The notes under the pieces are model-generated. The model made no database searches. It was not told the origin of the DNA and was given only the letters and a program-made list of their open reading frames with translations. The translations under genes and the position numbers were made by a program. A stretch of DNA of 64,000 bases from Lingula anatina (Eukaryota; Brachiopoda; Lingulata; Lingulida; Lingulidae): NCBI RefSeq assembly GCF_001039355.2, contig NW_019775718.1:88751-152750 (forward strand), in the 5' to 3' direction. This document shows positions 28,401 to 37,355 of this stretch, one piece after another. Positions within the stretch are counted from its first letter, which is position 1. Each line of letters opens with the position of its first letter.

Positions 28401-31400
28401 TATATGATCACTTGGAGGAAGCCCAATTGCTGTGGTCTACATTATCAAATGAATGGACAGCCCATACCAGCTTCACCTTTCCATCCTGCACAACAGTTAC
28501 CTGTGTGCAGGATCCAAGGCAATCATTCTGATTTATATGTTTCCCATCATCACTGACTGGAATATGGCTGAATAGACAAATAATGCCAATGTTCCATTTA
28601 TCAGAAACCAAACACCCAGTATTTCAGGGAAACACAATAAAGCATATCATAGTAGCATTATCTACAGTCTGTCAGTGTTTCATTCAGGTGAAAATGCAAT
28701 ACACATGTGGCAAGGCTGACCCAGAAGACCGTATGCTTCAACACCCAGAATGTAATGGCCGAAAAAAAATGCTGTTTAGATTTAAGTCACATCAGCTGTA
28801 GTGGTATGATAGGGAATTTCAAAGCAATGAAAGATATAAAATCAATACAAAGCATTAGCCATGCTTTAAAGTACAACACGAGGAAGGTGATGTTAAAGCT
28901 ACCTCAAATAGGGAGAACCTCCATGCGTGTACTTACCTACTACCTGCAATCAACGCCTTCCTTCTATAGTTCTGTTCACCATTTTACAATCCAACCTGAA
29001 TGTTTCACCCATATATTTAGAAAGCATTCAATAAACCAGGCCAATATATTATACAGTTGATGTAGTAATATAGACTGCTGGCCAGTGTTCTAATTCCCAG
29101 TAAAGTTGAAAGGTTTAGCACTCAAGATGTGCACTGACTGTAATCAAATATCCCTGCCTTCCATCAAGCAGTGGAGTTTATATCTTTTGAGCTTGACTTA
29201 TTTGATGCCTGGACTTTGGTATTTCTAGAAATTCCAGGTAAATATTACATTACATCCACATGCTTGGCAACCGATCTGGTTGGCTTTTCTACCTATCAAC
29301 CAATCTGCAATTATCATCCTGTAGAGAGTTGTACCAATAACTCATCCATATGAAACTACATTCTCTGGCTCATTTTCAAGGAAGTCTGTCTAGTCTCCTG
29401 AATCAGGACTCCTTAGAAAATGTCACATGGTCACAAAAACTGGGAGGAATCTTCCTGGAAATTTCACCAAACACTACAGAGCCCTTATCATGCACTGCAA
29501 CACAGCAGCAGTGGCAACTGTCTCAATGCAGACCATTTAATTCCCATAATGCTTGGACTGTTGTAGATGAAAGATATTGAGCCTAGATGTAAATGACGTC
29601 TGATGTGTAAATAGTTCATCTACCTTGTCAACTTATCAAATCCATATCCAGGGGACAGCCCTTAAGGATATCAGAGGAAGCAAGACCAAGACCTGGGAGT
29701 TCCTAAAGGAGCCCAGCAGCCAGAGGCCACTCACACGCAAGTTCCAAGTCAGATTTGGAATAGACGAACAAGGGTGACAAAATCTTGCAAAATAGATGAG
29801 GTCAAAAAGACCTATATTGATCAATGTATTATTAACTCTTCCCAGTTATTTTGTTTTCACAGCAAATAGGACAGGCAAGTTATTGATGCAGATGGACCGG
29901 AATTTGTTTAAGAAGCAAACTCTGTACAATAGTAATGGATCTGGAGAATTCACATGCATGACATTCATCCTAGTAGGCAATTTCAATGCTGCCCGCTAAT
30001 CAGACTATGCACAGGGTAAATTAATTCTACTGCTTAAACTAGATGCTACTTAATGTTTAATGTCAGGGCTGCCTATAATTAAATATAGCACAACTGGGAT
30101 GATTCATTAATAATTCAAAATGGTCACATCTAATAGCTGTTTCTTTTTTCAATTAGTTGCGGTTCATGCTTCAGAGCTGATACTAGTTTGTTGCTACGGA
30201 CTTCCCAGAAAAATATAACACAACCGCGATAAGAAATATTTTTATCCAATATCATATAGATGTATCTGTTGTGGCATCGACTCAATTAAAGGTCTATAAT
30301 GATAGCTTGATTGATGAGTAAGGTTAATAGATAAGTATCGATTGCAGAGATACGTATGTCAATTTACTTAGTATTACATTGTCAACATAGCATGTATTGT
30401 TATGTAACTCATTCTGGATACCCAATTCATTGACATGATCACTTGACTTATGGTGCACTTTGCTTCAACAGATAAAGGACTCGTTTTGATATATAGTCCT
30501 GCTGTCAGAGGTTTCACAGGACAAAATGTCTGAGCTTCAGTTTTTCCAATTTTAAAAGCAAAGAATGGGATAGCAATGGCAAAAGGAAACTTGCCCTAAA
30601 GGAAACTTTCCCTATTCCCGAAATTATATTTTCTCTTTCCATTTTATAATTGATCATATGTGTCCTAACCCATCATCACTAACTTTTACAAACAATGGAA
30701 ATCAATACTATTACACAAAGTGATACATTCCCAGCAAACAAAAAATAAAAGTAAGATGCTGACACAAAGCAAATAAAAAAGCTGTACAAAAGCACTTGGT
30801 AACCAAGCAACATGTCCCATTGATATTCACCAAGTTGGTTGCCATGTGGATGTGGGCTTTACCACACTACTTTTGTCACTTTCTATGATGACAGCCCAAA
30901 TTACCTAAAACACTATCAATTACAATTTATCCATGGAATTAACATTCAACCATGGCTTATATCCAAATTACAGCTTTCCATCTAAGACACTTATGTCCAT
31001 TTCAAAACAATTTGTAGAAGGCTATTCCTTTTGTTTAGCACTGAAGAAATGATGCTTGCTTCCCATTATACAAAAAGAAACTGCACCCAGCAGTAATATG
31101 ACCACCTTTCCAGCACCCAGTACATTAAACTAATTGCAGATTCATACCAGAAATCTTATTTCAGTACCTTTCAATTTAATGTCAAGACAACACAATCAAT
31201 ATGGAAATGCAACATCAACCACAGGGAAAACACAATCAACCTAGGCAATCAATACCCTCAAGCTGAGGACTGACACAACCAATGTAAAGGGAATTAAGCA
31301 AAGAAAACCCACCAACAACATAATATCCTGAAAATCAATAAAAACATGGAACATCCTTCACGCGCTGCACTGCAAAGGATCAGGCCTACACAGAGTTCAC

Positions 31401-34400
31401 ACAAACAAGTGCTGAGGATACCAAACCTTTAAACTGATTATCCTTTAACCAGGAACTGCTCCATCACAAAAATATCTTTTAAAAAATTCTCTTTTAACTT
31501 CAAACACAAAGCAGATCAAGTGAAGATCAAGTGAAGTGAAGAGATGATACGTGCTGACACCTATAGACTGTAACATGAAACAAGCATATAAAGACTAGAA
31601 CATGAGACAAACCATTACTTCACACACCATAACACTTAAGGAAATAACCTGTCATTTTAAGCCCTATAAATATTCCATCCCCATTCAATTTTTTTATATT
31701 CATTATAGATTGCTATCAAGCTAAATGTATATAAATTATATATTGCTTTTGCTTCAAATATACAATCAAGCAAATTCACTTCTTTTTCTTCTTTCTTACA
31801 GATTACCATCAATGCATACAAATTTTATTTTGCTTAAGTGGATATTCACTTCTGCTTCAATTATACACATCATTCCATGCAATGCCTGGAAGGAACATTT
31901 TCAAGCTCACAAAAATTCAGCATTCCATTTTTTTTTCTTTTTTTACCAAAGAAGCAAACTTCTGGGCTACAATTAAGTAAACATTCACAATTATATGTCA
32001 CTTCTGATAATTGAGCCATCAATGTGCCTCTACCCCGAGACATTAGTGGATCCATGATTTTGTTTAGGGGGAAGGGGTGGCACAAGGGGAAAAGGTAGAG
32101 GTTTAGAAAAAAATTGCTCTTGAGCATGATAAATAACACTTTTACTGTCTCCTGAAGGTTTGAATAAAGATTGGACGAATGAACCAATTATTTTGAAGAA
32201 ACAAAAATTGTGCCTAGTAATATTGCTTTACGTACACACCATAACACATATATTTAAAACAGTATTACATACAATGGAATTGGGAATCATAGAATCAAAG
32301 CAATTTGCCCCATATTGTGCAACGCAAAGCTAATTAAAGAGATTGGTAACCCATGAATTTAATAACAACTAGAACACAAATTGGCATGATAAAGCACAAT
32401 AAGTAAACATTTCAGGTAAATACAAAATCCCTCTGGAGCAATTTGCTGGCATTATACTCAAATAAGGACTCCACATATCTCAAGAATTAAAAGCAATATA
32501 ATAAATGGCCACTTTGGGATTTTTTATGATTAGTGTAAATACAGAAAATTAATTTTAGAATGTTAATCAGCATCCTTTCAGATAAATTAAGTCTTAATGT
32601 TTACACATGATTGCCAAGGTCGAGGAAACAGTATTATAAGTTCATTTGAGGTGGACCATGGTTTATGAGGTTTTAAAAATACTAAAAATAGTCAAGACAG
32701 GTATAAGTGATAGCTATAAAATTCAAAGCAGAAAAACAAGGAAAGGATAATGATAATTAACTGGTTGAAAATAAACATAGAAATACATCTCATTCCAATC
32801 ACTTAGTGTATTGCAAGATGAACTTAGTATTTGTAAATATCTAGTCAATGATGCACAGGACAAGAATCTTTTAATTGCTGAATTATCTACCATTTTACAT
32901 ATTACTGTATATATTGCTACATGAAATACACTCATCATAACATTCCAAATAAAACTAAACAAAACAATTCCTATACTTACTGAGCAGCTATTCCACCTGG
33001 CTGGATCTCTTTAACAAAAATCCCAAGTTCTCCTCTATTTTCACTTTTCAAGCCAACCACGCTGAACCCAAGACTCTTCCCCTCCTCTTTGGTCAGCTGG
33101 ACATATATGACCTGTCTGCCTTGTGCTGCAGTTTCTATGGCCTCCCTGAAATCCTCTTCTGTAAGCGGTCGGGCTGGGTGCTCTTGGGGTGGAGTACCTT
33201 CCTGCCTAGCATTTCGGTTCAGTGGCAGAGTCGCTTGATTCTCATACCTTAAAAGGAAATAAGTGGCACAAAAATCGGATTTATATCAATCAGCCATTAT
33301 ATTTTCATTTACATTAAAAATACAGAGTGAGAGGCCTGACCCTGCATGTGTGATAGAGCATATTCCTTGGAGCATCTGTAAGATTGACAGCCATTTATGT
33401 CTGCATGCTGCTCTGAATTCCCAGGATCAATTTCTCAATACATGAGATTTGTTGAGAATCCAATGCAATGCAGACTGGCAGATCATCCCATATTATGTCA
33501 CTTAAAAAGCTCTAACAAAAAACATTTCATCACTATAAAATGATACCAATATTTCTTTGGAGGTAAGGTTACCCTTCGTTCTTTAAGAATGCCTGAAATT
33601 TTCAACTAAAATATAGACTTCTTTTAACAAGTCCATTAACCAATTTTCAAATACATTAACAATATGATAGAAGTGACAACTTTCTTAACATAATCACTTT
33701 TTAACAACTGTCTGTCAGAAGGTACTTAAACTAGTATCATGGGCATATTGCTGTGATATTCTCAGAACTATTATTCATACTAGCACTGCAGGTTGAAGTT
33801 AAAATGGCGAGTTTTATGTATATATGCTACCATTATAATAAACACATGACCAACTTACTTCTCTGCCACCTCTGGTCTGATAACTAAGTCTCCAGATGGA
33901 GAAAAGTTAAAGTCTTCTTCACTCAACCCCTGAGTGTCATGAACTTGTTTCAACTCTTGTAGAGAGGTCTGTATGGAGAGAAGACGACTGAACACTGGAG
34001 AGTCTAGCATACAAATGATAGAGGCTATCTCATCTTCTAGGGAAGGGTCTCCGGTGTCTTTTATTTGCTCCTGAATCTGGAGCAAAAGCTCTAAAGCATG
34101 CTGAGTGTCTGCAAGAAAAGGAAAAACTATTAGAATTGTTCTTGTCAAAGTGTAAATTGACAGAATAATGGAAACCTGTTTAAAATGAGGCATTGAGAGA
34201 TTTCCAACATAATGCTTACTGTGAAAGAAAAAGAAAATCTAATGCACGCACTTTCAGCTTACAAATTTTTGTTATTTTCTACGTTAAAATGGAAGTACAC
34301 ACATCAAAACTGCAGGAAAAATCCCCAGCAGGAATAATTTTTAGGACCCTCAAAATGCTTCAGATTGACAAATATTTTTTTAATCAACTGATACTAGGAT

Positions 34401-34714
34401 AAATCTACGTTTGTTATATAACTGCTTCCTACAGTATTAGAAATACACCTGAACACAATTCCTAATACTAATTAAAACTTTTACATCTTTAGCTGTTAGA
34501 ATTGTTCAAACTGAAAAAAAAAGCCAATTGAAACTGCAGTAGTGTTTGGAACCAAAACTTAAATTTGGCTATTAATGATAATTTAACTAGCTAAAACACA
34601 TATTAGTAAAAAATTGTTTAAATATGAGGCAGGGTACAACAGTTTCTCAAGACCATTACTTTTGACGAATACTTGATAACAAGTCCAACCAAACATACCT
34701 GCTTGGAGAGCCAT
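854..34714 (-). CDS. MPDZ: MPDZ/PATJ-type multi-PDZ scaffold, N-terminal half (L27 + PDZ1-5), 3' end outside window
   Basis: Membrane-associated scaffold that, in the family, sits at apical junctions and binds PALS1 through L27 and many C-terminal peptides through PDZ domains. Fourteen exons join in constant frame: 34714-34699, 34108-33859, 33247-32981, 20653-20437, 16979-16845, 16257-15919, 14219-14099, 13767-13679, 13349-13214, 11618-11385, 3371-3292, 2264-2091, 1802-1422, 1102-854 (2688 nt, 896 residues). Domains: L27 about 6-62; PDZ1 134-222 (SLGF loop); PDZ2 256-339 (GLGF); PDZ3 422-509 (GLGI); PDZ4 624-718 (GLGI); PDZ5 793-884 ([12 protein letters not shown]). The order, and phrases such as [14 protein letters not shown] and RSLVPGG, match vertebrate MPDZ and PATJ PDZ1-5. 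The last visible exon ends in phase 0 at a gtaagt donor, so later PDZ domains lie to the left. MPDZ and PATJ are vertebrate paralogs; this gene may be the single invertebrate ortholog, so the symbol is a family label. Confidence 0.95.
1422..1802 (-). CDS. MPDZ: MPDZ/PATJ exon 13: end of PDZ4, linker, start of PDZ5
   Basis: [20 protein letters not shown] finishes PDZ4; a roughly 75-residue polar linker follows; then [17 protein letters not shown] opens PDZ5. Phase 0 at both ends, 127 codons. Confidence 0.95.
2091..2264 (-). CDS. MPDZ: MPDZ/PATJ exon 12: first half of PDZ4
   Basis: [19 protein letters not shown], a short insert (VENGHEVRP), then [19 protein letters not shown] and SGDELLE at GAG/gtagta. 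Matches vertebrate HHFIRSVLPEGPVG. Confidence 0.94.
3292..3371 (-). CDS. MPDZ: MPDZ/PATJ exon 11: lead-in to PDZ4
   Basis: Reads [20 protein letters not shown] then GDEYEVV, equivalent to the KWQRIMGINYEIVVAHV lead-in of vertebrate PDZ4. In-phase 1, out-phase 0. Confidence 0.92.
4706..5448. repeat. Interspersed repeat, copy 1 (longer copy, contains an N at 5239)
   Basis: Same sequence as 22207-22778. It starts at aaaacaaggcagcaaagctg, continues AT-rich, then has a GGCGAC/GGCATC minisatellite (about 5349-5399) and ends in a palindrome. It has about 240 bases that copy 2 lacks, around the N. No transposase frame was seen; class unknown. Confidence 0.85.
5418..5447. repeat. 30-bp palindrome at the repeat end, copy 1
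   Basis: Perfect 14-base arms (TATGTACAGACACA and its complement) around a 2-base TC loop. The same palindrome closes copy 2 at 22748-22777, so it is part of the element. Confidence 0.9.
7047..7131 (-). CDS. Candidate alternative first coding exon of MPDZ/PATJ (short PDZ4-onward isoform)
   Basis: An ATG at 7131-7129 opens 28 codons ([13 protein letters not shown], then a basic stretch [13 protein letters not shown]) and one extra G before a consensus gtaagtga donor. That phase 1 end fits exon 11, turning its first residue from Ser to Gly ([10 protein letters not shown]). An in-frame TGA lies three codons upstream, so an initiating exon is favoured. A cassette reading using a weak AG at about 7138 is also in frame. 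The product would lack L27 and PDZ1-3 and start with a polybasic tail. No expression evidence is available here. Confidence 0.5.
11157..11229. repeat. (TA)n microsatellite
   Basis: About 73 bases of uninterrupted TA, in the intron beside MPDZ/PATJ exon 10. Tyr/Ile open frames over it are artefacts. Confidence 0.97.
11314..11365. repeat. (CA)n microsatellite
   Basis: CA repeat with a few interruptions, about 20 bases from the donor of MPDZ/PATJ exon 10. Confidence 0.95.
11385..11618 (-). CDS. MPDZ: MPDZ/PATJ exon 10: low-complexity PDZ3-PDZ4 linker
   Basis: Ala-rich tract, then Ser/Pro run, then acidic [15 protein letters not shown], which recalls the KQEAE..EDVTKDADL linker of vertebrate MPDZ. 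It is flanked closely by (CA)n and (TA)n microsatellites. Out-phase 1, which fits exon 11. Confidence 0.88.
13214..13349 (-). CDS. MPDZ: MPDZ/PATJ exon 9: end of PDZ3
   Basis: Reads [20 protein letters not shown] then [11 protein letters not shown], closing PDZ3, followed by a short basic linker. Out-phase 1. Confidence 0.93.
13464..13491. repeat. (TA)n microsatellite
   Basis: Fourteen TA units in the intron between MPDZ/PATJ exons 9 and 8. Confidence 0.95.
13679..13767 (-). CDS. MPDZ: MPDZ/PATJ exon 8: middle of PDZ3
   Basis: Reads [20 protein letters not shown] then [10 protein letters not shown], the central strands of PDZ3. Donor gtaaga, phase 0. Confidence 0.92.
14099..14219 (-). CDS. 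MPDZ: MPDZ/PATJ exon 7: start of PDZ3
   Basis: Acidic lead-in [20 protein letters not shown], then the carboxylate loop [15 protein letters not shown]. In-phase 0, out-phase 1. Confidence 0.93.
15145..15165 (-). CDS. Possible 21-nt micro-exon of MPDZ/PATJ
   Basis: Seven codons (GYEYFIE) between attacag and gtagat. Phase 0 at both ends, so it could be included or skipped between exons 6 and 7 without shifting frame. The pyrimidine tract is poor and so short a match can be chance. Confidence 0.22.
15919..16257 (-). CDS. MPDZ: MPDZ/PATJ exon 6: second half of PDZ2 and linker
   Basis: [20 protein letters not shown] and [12 protein letters not shown] finish PDZ2. About 65 residues of acidic and His-containing linker follow ([20 protein letters not shown]), ending at VHE in phase 0. 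Confidence 0.93.
16845..16979 (-). CDS. MPDZ: MPDZ/PATJ exon 5: first half of PDZ2
   Basis: Reads [19 protein letters not shown], then [20 protein letters not shown]. This is almost residue-for-residue vertebrate MPDZ PDZ2. Both edges are phase 0, so it can accept the alternative first exon at 18447-18560 as well as exon 4. Confidence 0.95.
17228..17435. repeat. Tandem duplication, two units of about 104 bp
   Basis: The unit beginning aaattaatgatataagtatg occurs twice head to tail with only a few differences, in the intron between exons 5 and 4. Confidence 0.93.
18447..18560 (-). CDS. Candidate alternative first coding exon of MPDZ/PATJ (PDZ2-onward isoform)
   Basis: ATG at 18560-18558 starts 38 codons beginning [15 protein letters not shown] and ending [11 protein letters not shown] at CAG/gtaaaa, phase 0, exactly what exon 5 (PDZ2) needs. 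An in-frame TGA lies upstream with no in-phase acceptor between it and the ATG, which argues for a start exon rather than a cassette. The product would lack L27 and PDZ1. No expression evidence is available. Confidence 0.42.
19193..19369 (-). CDS. Possible alternative terminal exon of MPDZ/PATJ
   Basis: A good acceptor (tgtatttttatcacag) precedes 58 codons and a stop, starting [18 protein letters not shown] and ending LETII. Joined in phase 0 to exon 4, it would give a short L27-PDZ1 protein. No homology is recognised, so it may be chance. Confidence 0.2.
   Translation of the reverse strand: MFDECFNAEVADYGGDNGFAHVGIWIKQTPYLPCCLNSMPVLQNSKTECKHTELETII
20437..20653 (-). CDS. MPDZ: MPDZ/PATJ exon 4: second half of PDZ1
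   Basis: Reads [14 protein letters not shown] and [16 protein letters not shown], then a polar linker ending DSDMV at donor gtgagt, phase 0. The residues match the end of vertebrate PDZ1 ([13 protein letters not shown]). Confidence 0.93.
22207..22778. repeat. Interspersed repeat, copy 2 (contains an N at 22605)
   Basis: Same element and orientation as 4706-5448, including the GGCGAC minisatellite (22661-22728) and terminal palindrome (22748-22777). A block present in copy 1 is missing exactly at the N, so this may be an assembly gap rather than a deletion. Confidence 0.85.
24226..24278. repeat. (ATT)n/(ATC)n microsatellite
   Basis: Trinucleotide repeat mixing ATT and ATC units, in the long MPDZ/PATJ intron. 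Confidence 0.95.
26268..26365. repeat. Diverged fragment of the interspersed repeat
   Basis: agacagcaaagctg and the following bases resemble the start of the element at 4706 and 22207, but with many changes and no minisatellite. Ends are approximate. Confidence 0.45.
32981..33247 (-). CDS. MPDZ: MPDZ/PATJ exon 3: linker and first half of PDZ1
   Basis: Starts with a Pro/Gln-rich linker, then [12 protein letters not shown] and the PDZ1 carboxylate loop SLGF, ending at IQPGGIAAQ. Donor gtaagt. The next exon is over 12 kb away, the longest intron of the gene. Confidence 0.93.
33859..34108 (-). CDS. MPDZ: MPDZ/PATJ exon 2: L27 domain
   Basis: Encodes the L27 helix bundle, including [18 protein letters not shown] and [18 protein letters not shown]. 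In family members this segment heterodimerises with the N-terminal L27 of PALS1/MPP5. Acceptor ttgcag, donor gtaagt, out-phase 2. Confidence 0.93.
34699..34714 (-). CDS. MPDZ: MPDZ/PATJ coding exon 1 (16 nt, MALQA)
   Basis: Tiny start exon reading Met-Ala-Leu-Gln-Ala plus one base, followed by donor gtatgt. It joins in phase 1 to the L27 exon, giving [18 protein letters not shown], which looks like the usual MPDZ/PATJ N-terminus. A CAG acceptor about 20 bases upstream would link it to a 5' UTR exon near 36.8 kb. Confidence 0.8.
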
Positions 34715-36788
34715 CTTGTTGGGTTAACACAGCCTGGTATATAACCCCATTCATATATTGTCTAGGCAAGGTCAGCAGATATGGCAACTCTGAAAACAGT
34801 TGAATAATGCTTATAATGCTATATCCAATATACTGTACAAGGGTTCTGAAGAAAAGTCATGAAACATAGATTTGTCAGCAGCTAATTACAGCAATACCAC
34901 AAAGATGAACAACTCGATAGTCATGCAACATCCTCCATATGAGAGTTGGACAATTCAGCTATTGAATTTTTGCTTCTAAGGCTAAACTGTAACAGAGCAC
35001 CATGAATATATCATTACTATAATATAACAAAGAAAAAAAAACAGAAAATCAATCTACAGCAACAAATTTAATTCACTGAATCAGTGTGGTCTTAATCAGA
35101 AGTTTAATGTCAAACTGATTAAATTCTTTCACAACTTTAATTTCTTTCTTTCTCTGTTTAAATAGGTAAATTTCTCACTGTCAAATATACCAATTTATTT
35201 CACATCAAAGAGCCAACTGTGGAATTTAAACAACTGCAATTTATACTCCTGTTTATGCTATGGCTAAAACTAAATACCACTTGTTTACAATCTGGGTTTA
35301 ATGTTTGCACGTATCTGACCTTACCTAGAAATTGATCTACACAAGTGAGAAGGTTTCCTCATCCAGAATCATATTTTGCTAGCAATCAGTTTCAACTTTA
35401 TTCTTACAAAGCAATCCTGCACCAAATATTATCAGTCTACTACCAGGAATACAATGGGCTTCTCCACTAAGAATATGGACTTATAAAATACATAGCCACA
35501 AGAGTTTTAAGGATGACAGGGGACACATAACTTCTCCTTTCCTCCCTCCTTGAAAAATTCTGGGTAAGTCAGTAAGATACAATGGTAAAAATTAATTTTC
35601 TGTAAGTTGCATCATAGGAAATTGCTTTGGAATTTTACCAAAAGTCACATTTTATATGATTTTTTTCTGATTGAAATTGTGGTTGCTGCAAGCAGACTTC
35701 CATCTATATATAGAACACAACAGTTTTCTATTTCTTTTTTAAGCAGAGATAAATATCAATAACATATATTCACAACTGCTCTGCTAATCCATGATGATAG
35801 GGATTTATAATCAACCTTTATCAACAAAGCCTTTTCAAAATGATTTAAGTGATCTGCATTGCTGATCAAGTTTGCTTTTTCTTTTGGGTGACCAGCATAG
35901 TAGAACTGCAATTTGCTTCAAACTGTATATTTTCTCAATGAAACAACAAACATTTTTCTTAAGATCTAGAATGCACTGAAGACATGAATACTAGAAGTTT
36001 TAAATTTTTTGCTTGTTAAGAATTAATTGCAAAAAGCTTCATAACCTCAGTTCCAAGTCTTGTGAATATCCAACTAGTAGTAAGGATGTTACTTACTAAA
36101 CAGATACTCATTTATTATGATTTCACGAAAAAAAAAACTGTAGAAATGTCAGATTACTATCAAAATCAAAACAAATTTTCCTCTGTTTAATCACATATAT
36201 GAATAGTTATCCAAATGGATGGATAGGCATTGACTTTAATACCTATTGGCTTACCACAAATATGCATACCCTGGTGTGTATTCTATATTTAATTTGAGGA
36301 AATATATGTAGTATCTGCAAATGATTTCTTTACTCAAGTAATTTAATCTAAGACATGCTATGACAGTTACTTAATCTCATAATTTTCCAAAAATTAGTGT
36401 GATTTACAGGGCTTAGAATCTGGCATGATTTCAAAACAATACACTACAGTTAAAAACGAAATGGCGATAAATTGAGAAAATAAATAATTCAACAGCATGC
36501 AACAGGTTACTGCCCTTACACGGAAGAAAGATTCAGTCAGCAGTCAAAGCTCTTCAATTACTTTGCACATGCATAACACGCATTAATTTTAAAAAATTAA
36601 AAGATTTGATCTGAAACTTCACCTACAGGTCTATGTGGTCTCCAGTTGGGCGGGGTTAAAACAGTCATTCCCATACATTGTCACCAAAGTTTGGTCAAGA
36701 GTGCCACATATTTCGTACTAAAATAAACCATTAGTTAATTTGTGGATCACACCTGCAGTTATGAATTTAACGTTCTTTTCTTACATAC
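34715..36788. other. First intron of MPDZ/PATJ (between 5' UTR exon and start exon)
   Basis: AT-rich, no coding exon or clear repeat seen. It is bounded by a donor at 36788 (gaacag/gtatgt on the minus strand) and an acceptor just before the start exon. Confidence 0.55.
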
Positions 36789-37355
36789 CTGTTCCTCTCT
36801 GGCTCAACGGCCTGGTTGTCTGACCACCGCTTAACTTCGAAATTAAAAAAGTTTTCCGAGTGTCCTCGTACCTGCAGCAATCTGGACTACTTTAATGGTC
36901 GAACTTCCGGTAAATCGCTCCACAGCATCCGCTTGGAGTTTTACCTAAGTTGTAGTTGCATTGTTGGAGTCACATTTAACAGAATAACGATTGACGTCCA
37001 CAAATACAACAGAAGTGATGTTGTTTATTCTTGTTGTGTGATATCTTGCTTTTTTTATGTATGCGGAGGAAGAAAATTTTGCTGTGCAACGGTCTAGGGA
37101 AAAGACGGACGAAGTCTAGGGCTCGAGGAAGAAAGATTTTTACCCTCTGAAAATAGGCTGCGCTGCATTGGAGTTGGTTTTGAGCTACCGTCAGATTGTG
37201 ATGTTTCTATTCAGAATGTAGATCTGACGATAAATTGCGATTTAAAATCTTGCAGGCACCCATGTGATGTACTTGATTTATGCTTAATTTGTGCCCACTT
37301 TGGAGTTAAGACAACTCAGAAGAGAGGATGTACTCTTGACTATCACATTCACACT
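36789..37355. promoter_or_regulatory. Divergent promoter region, MPDZ/PATJ (-) and TM2D1 (+)
   Basis: The probable MPDZ/PATJ 5' UTR exon ends at 36789; an alternative donor CAG/gtacga lies near 36870. The TM2D1 ATG is at 37356. An ETS-type motif ACTTCCGG lies at 36903-36910, common in housekeeping bidirectional promoters. Transcription starts are inferred, not seen. Confidence 0.55.

Larger units (their letters stand above)
20654..32980. other. 12.3-kb MPDZ/PATJ intron
   Basis: Longest intron. It holds repeat copy 2 (22207-22778), a degraded related fragment near 26268, an ATT/ATC repeat, and a cluster of plus-strand open frames at 28.2-30.0 kb. I see no definite gene. Confidence 0.7.

Noticed and set aside
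28408-28611. Minus frame with a good acceptor (tctattcag) and CAG/gtaact donor around 28500-28567
   Set aside because: Its phase does not fit the neighbouring MPDZ/PATJ exons and no partner exons were found.
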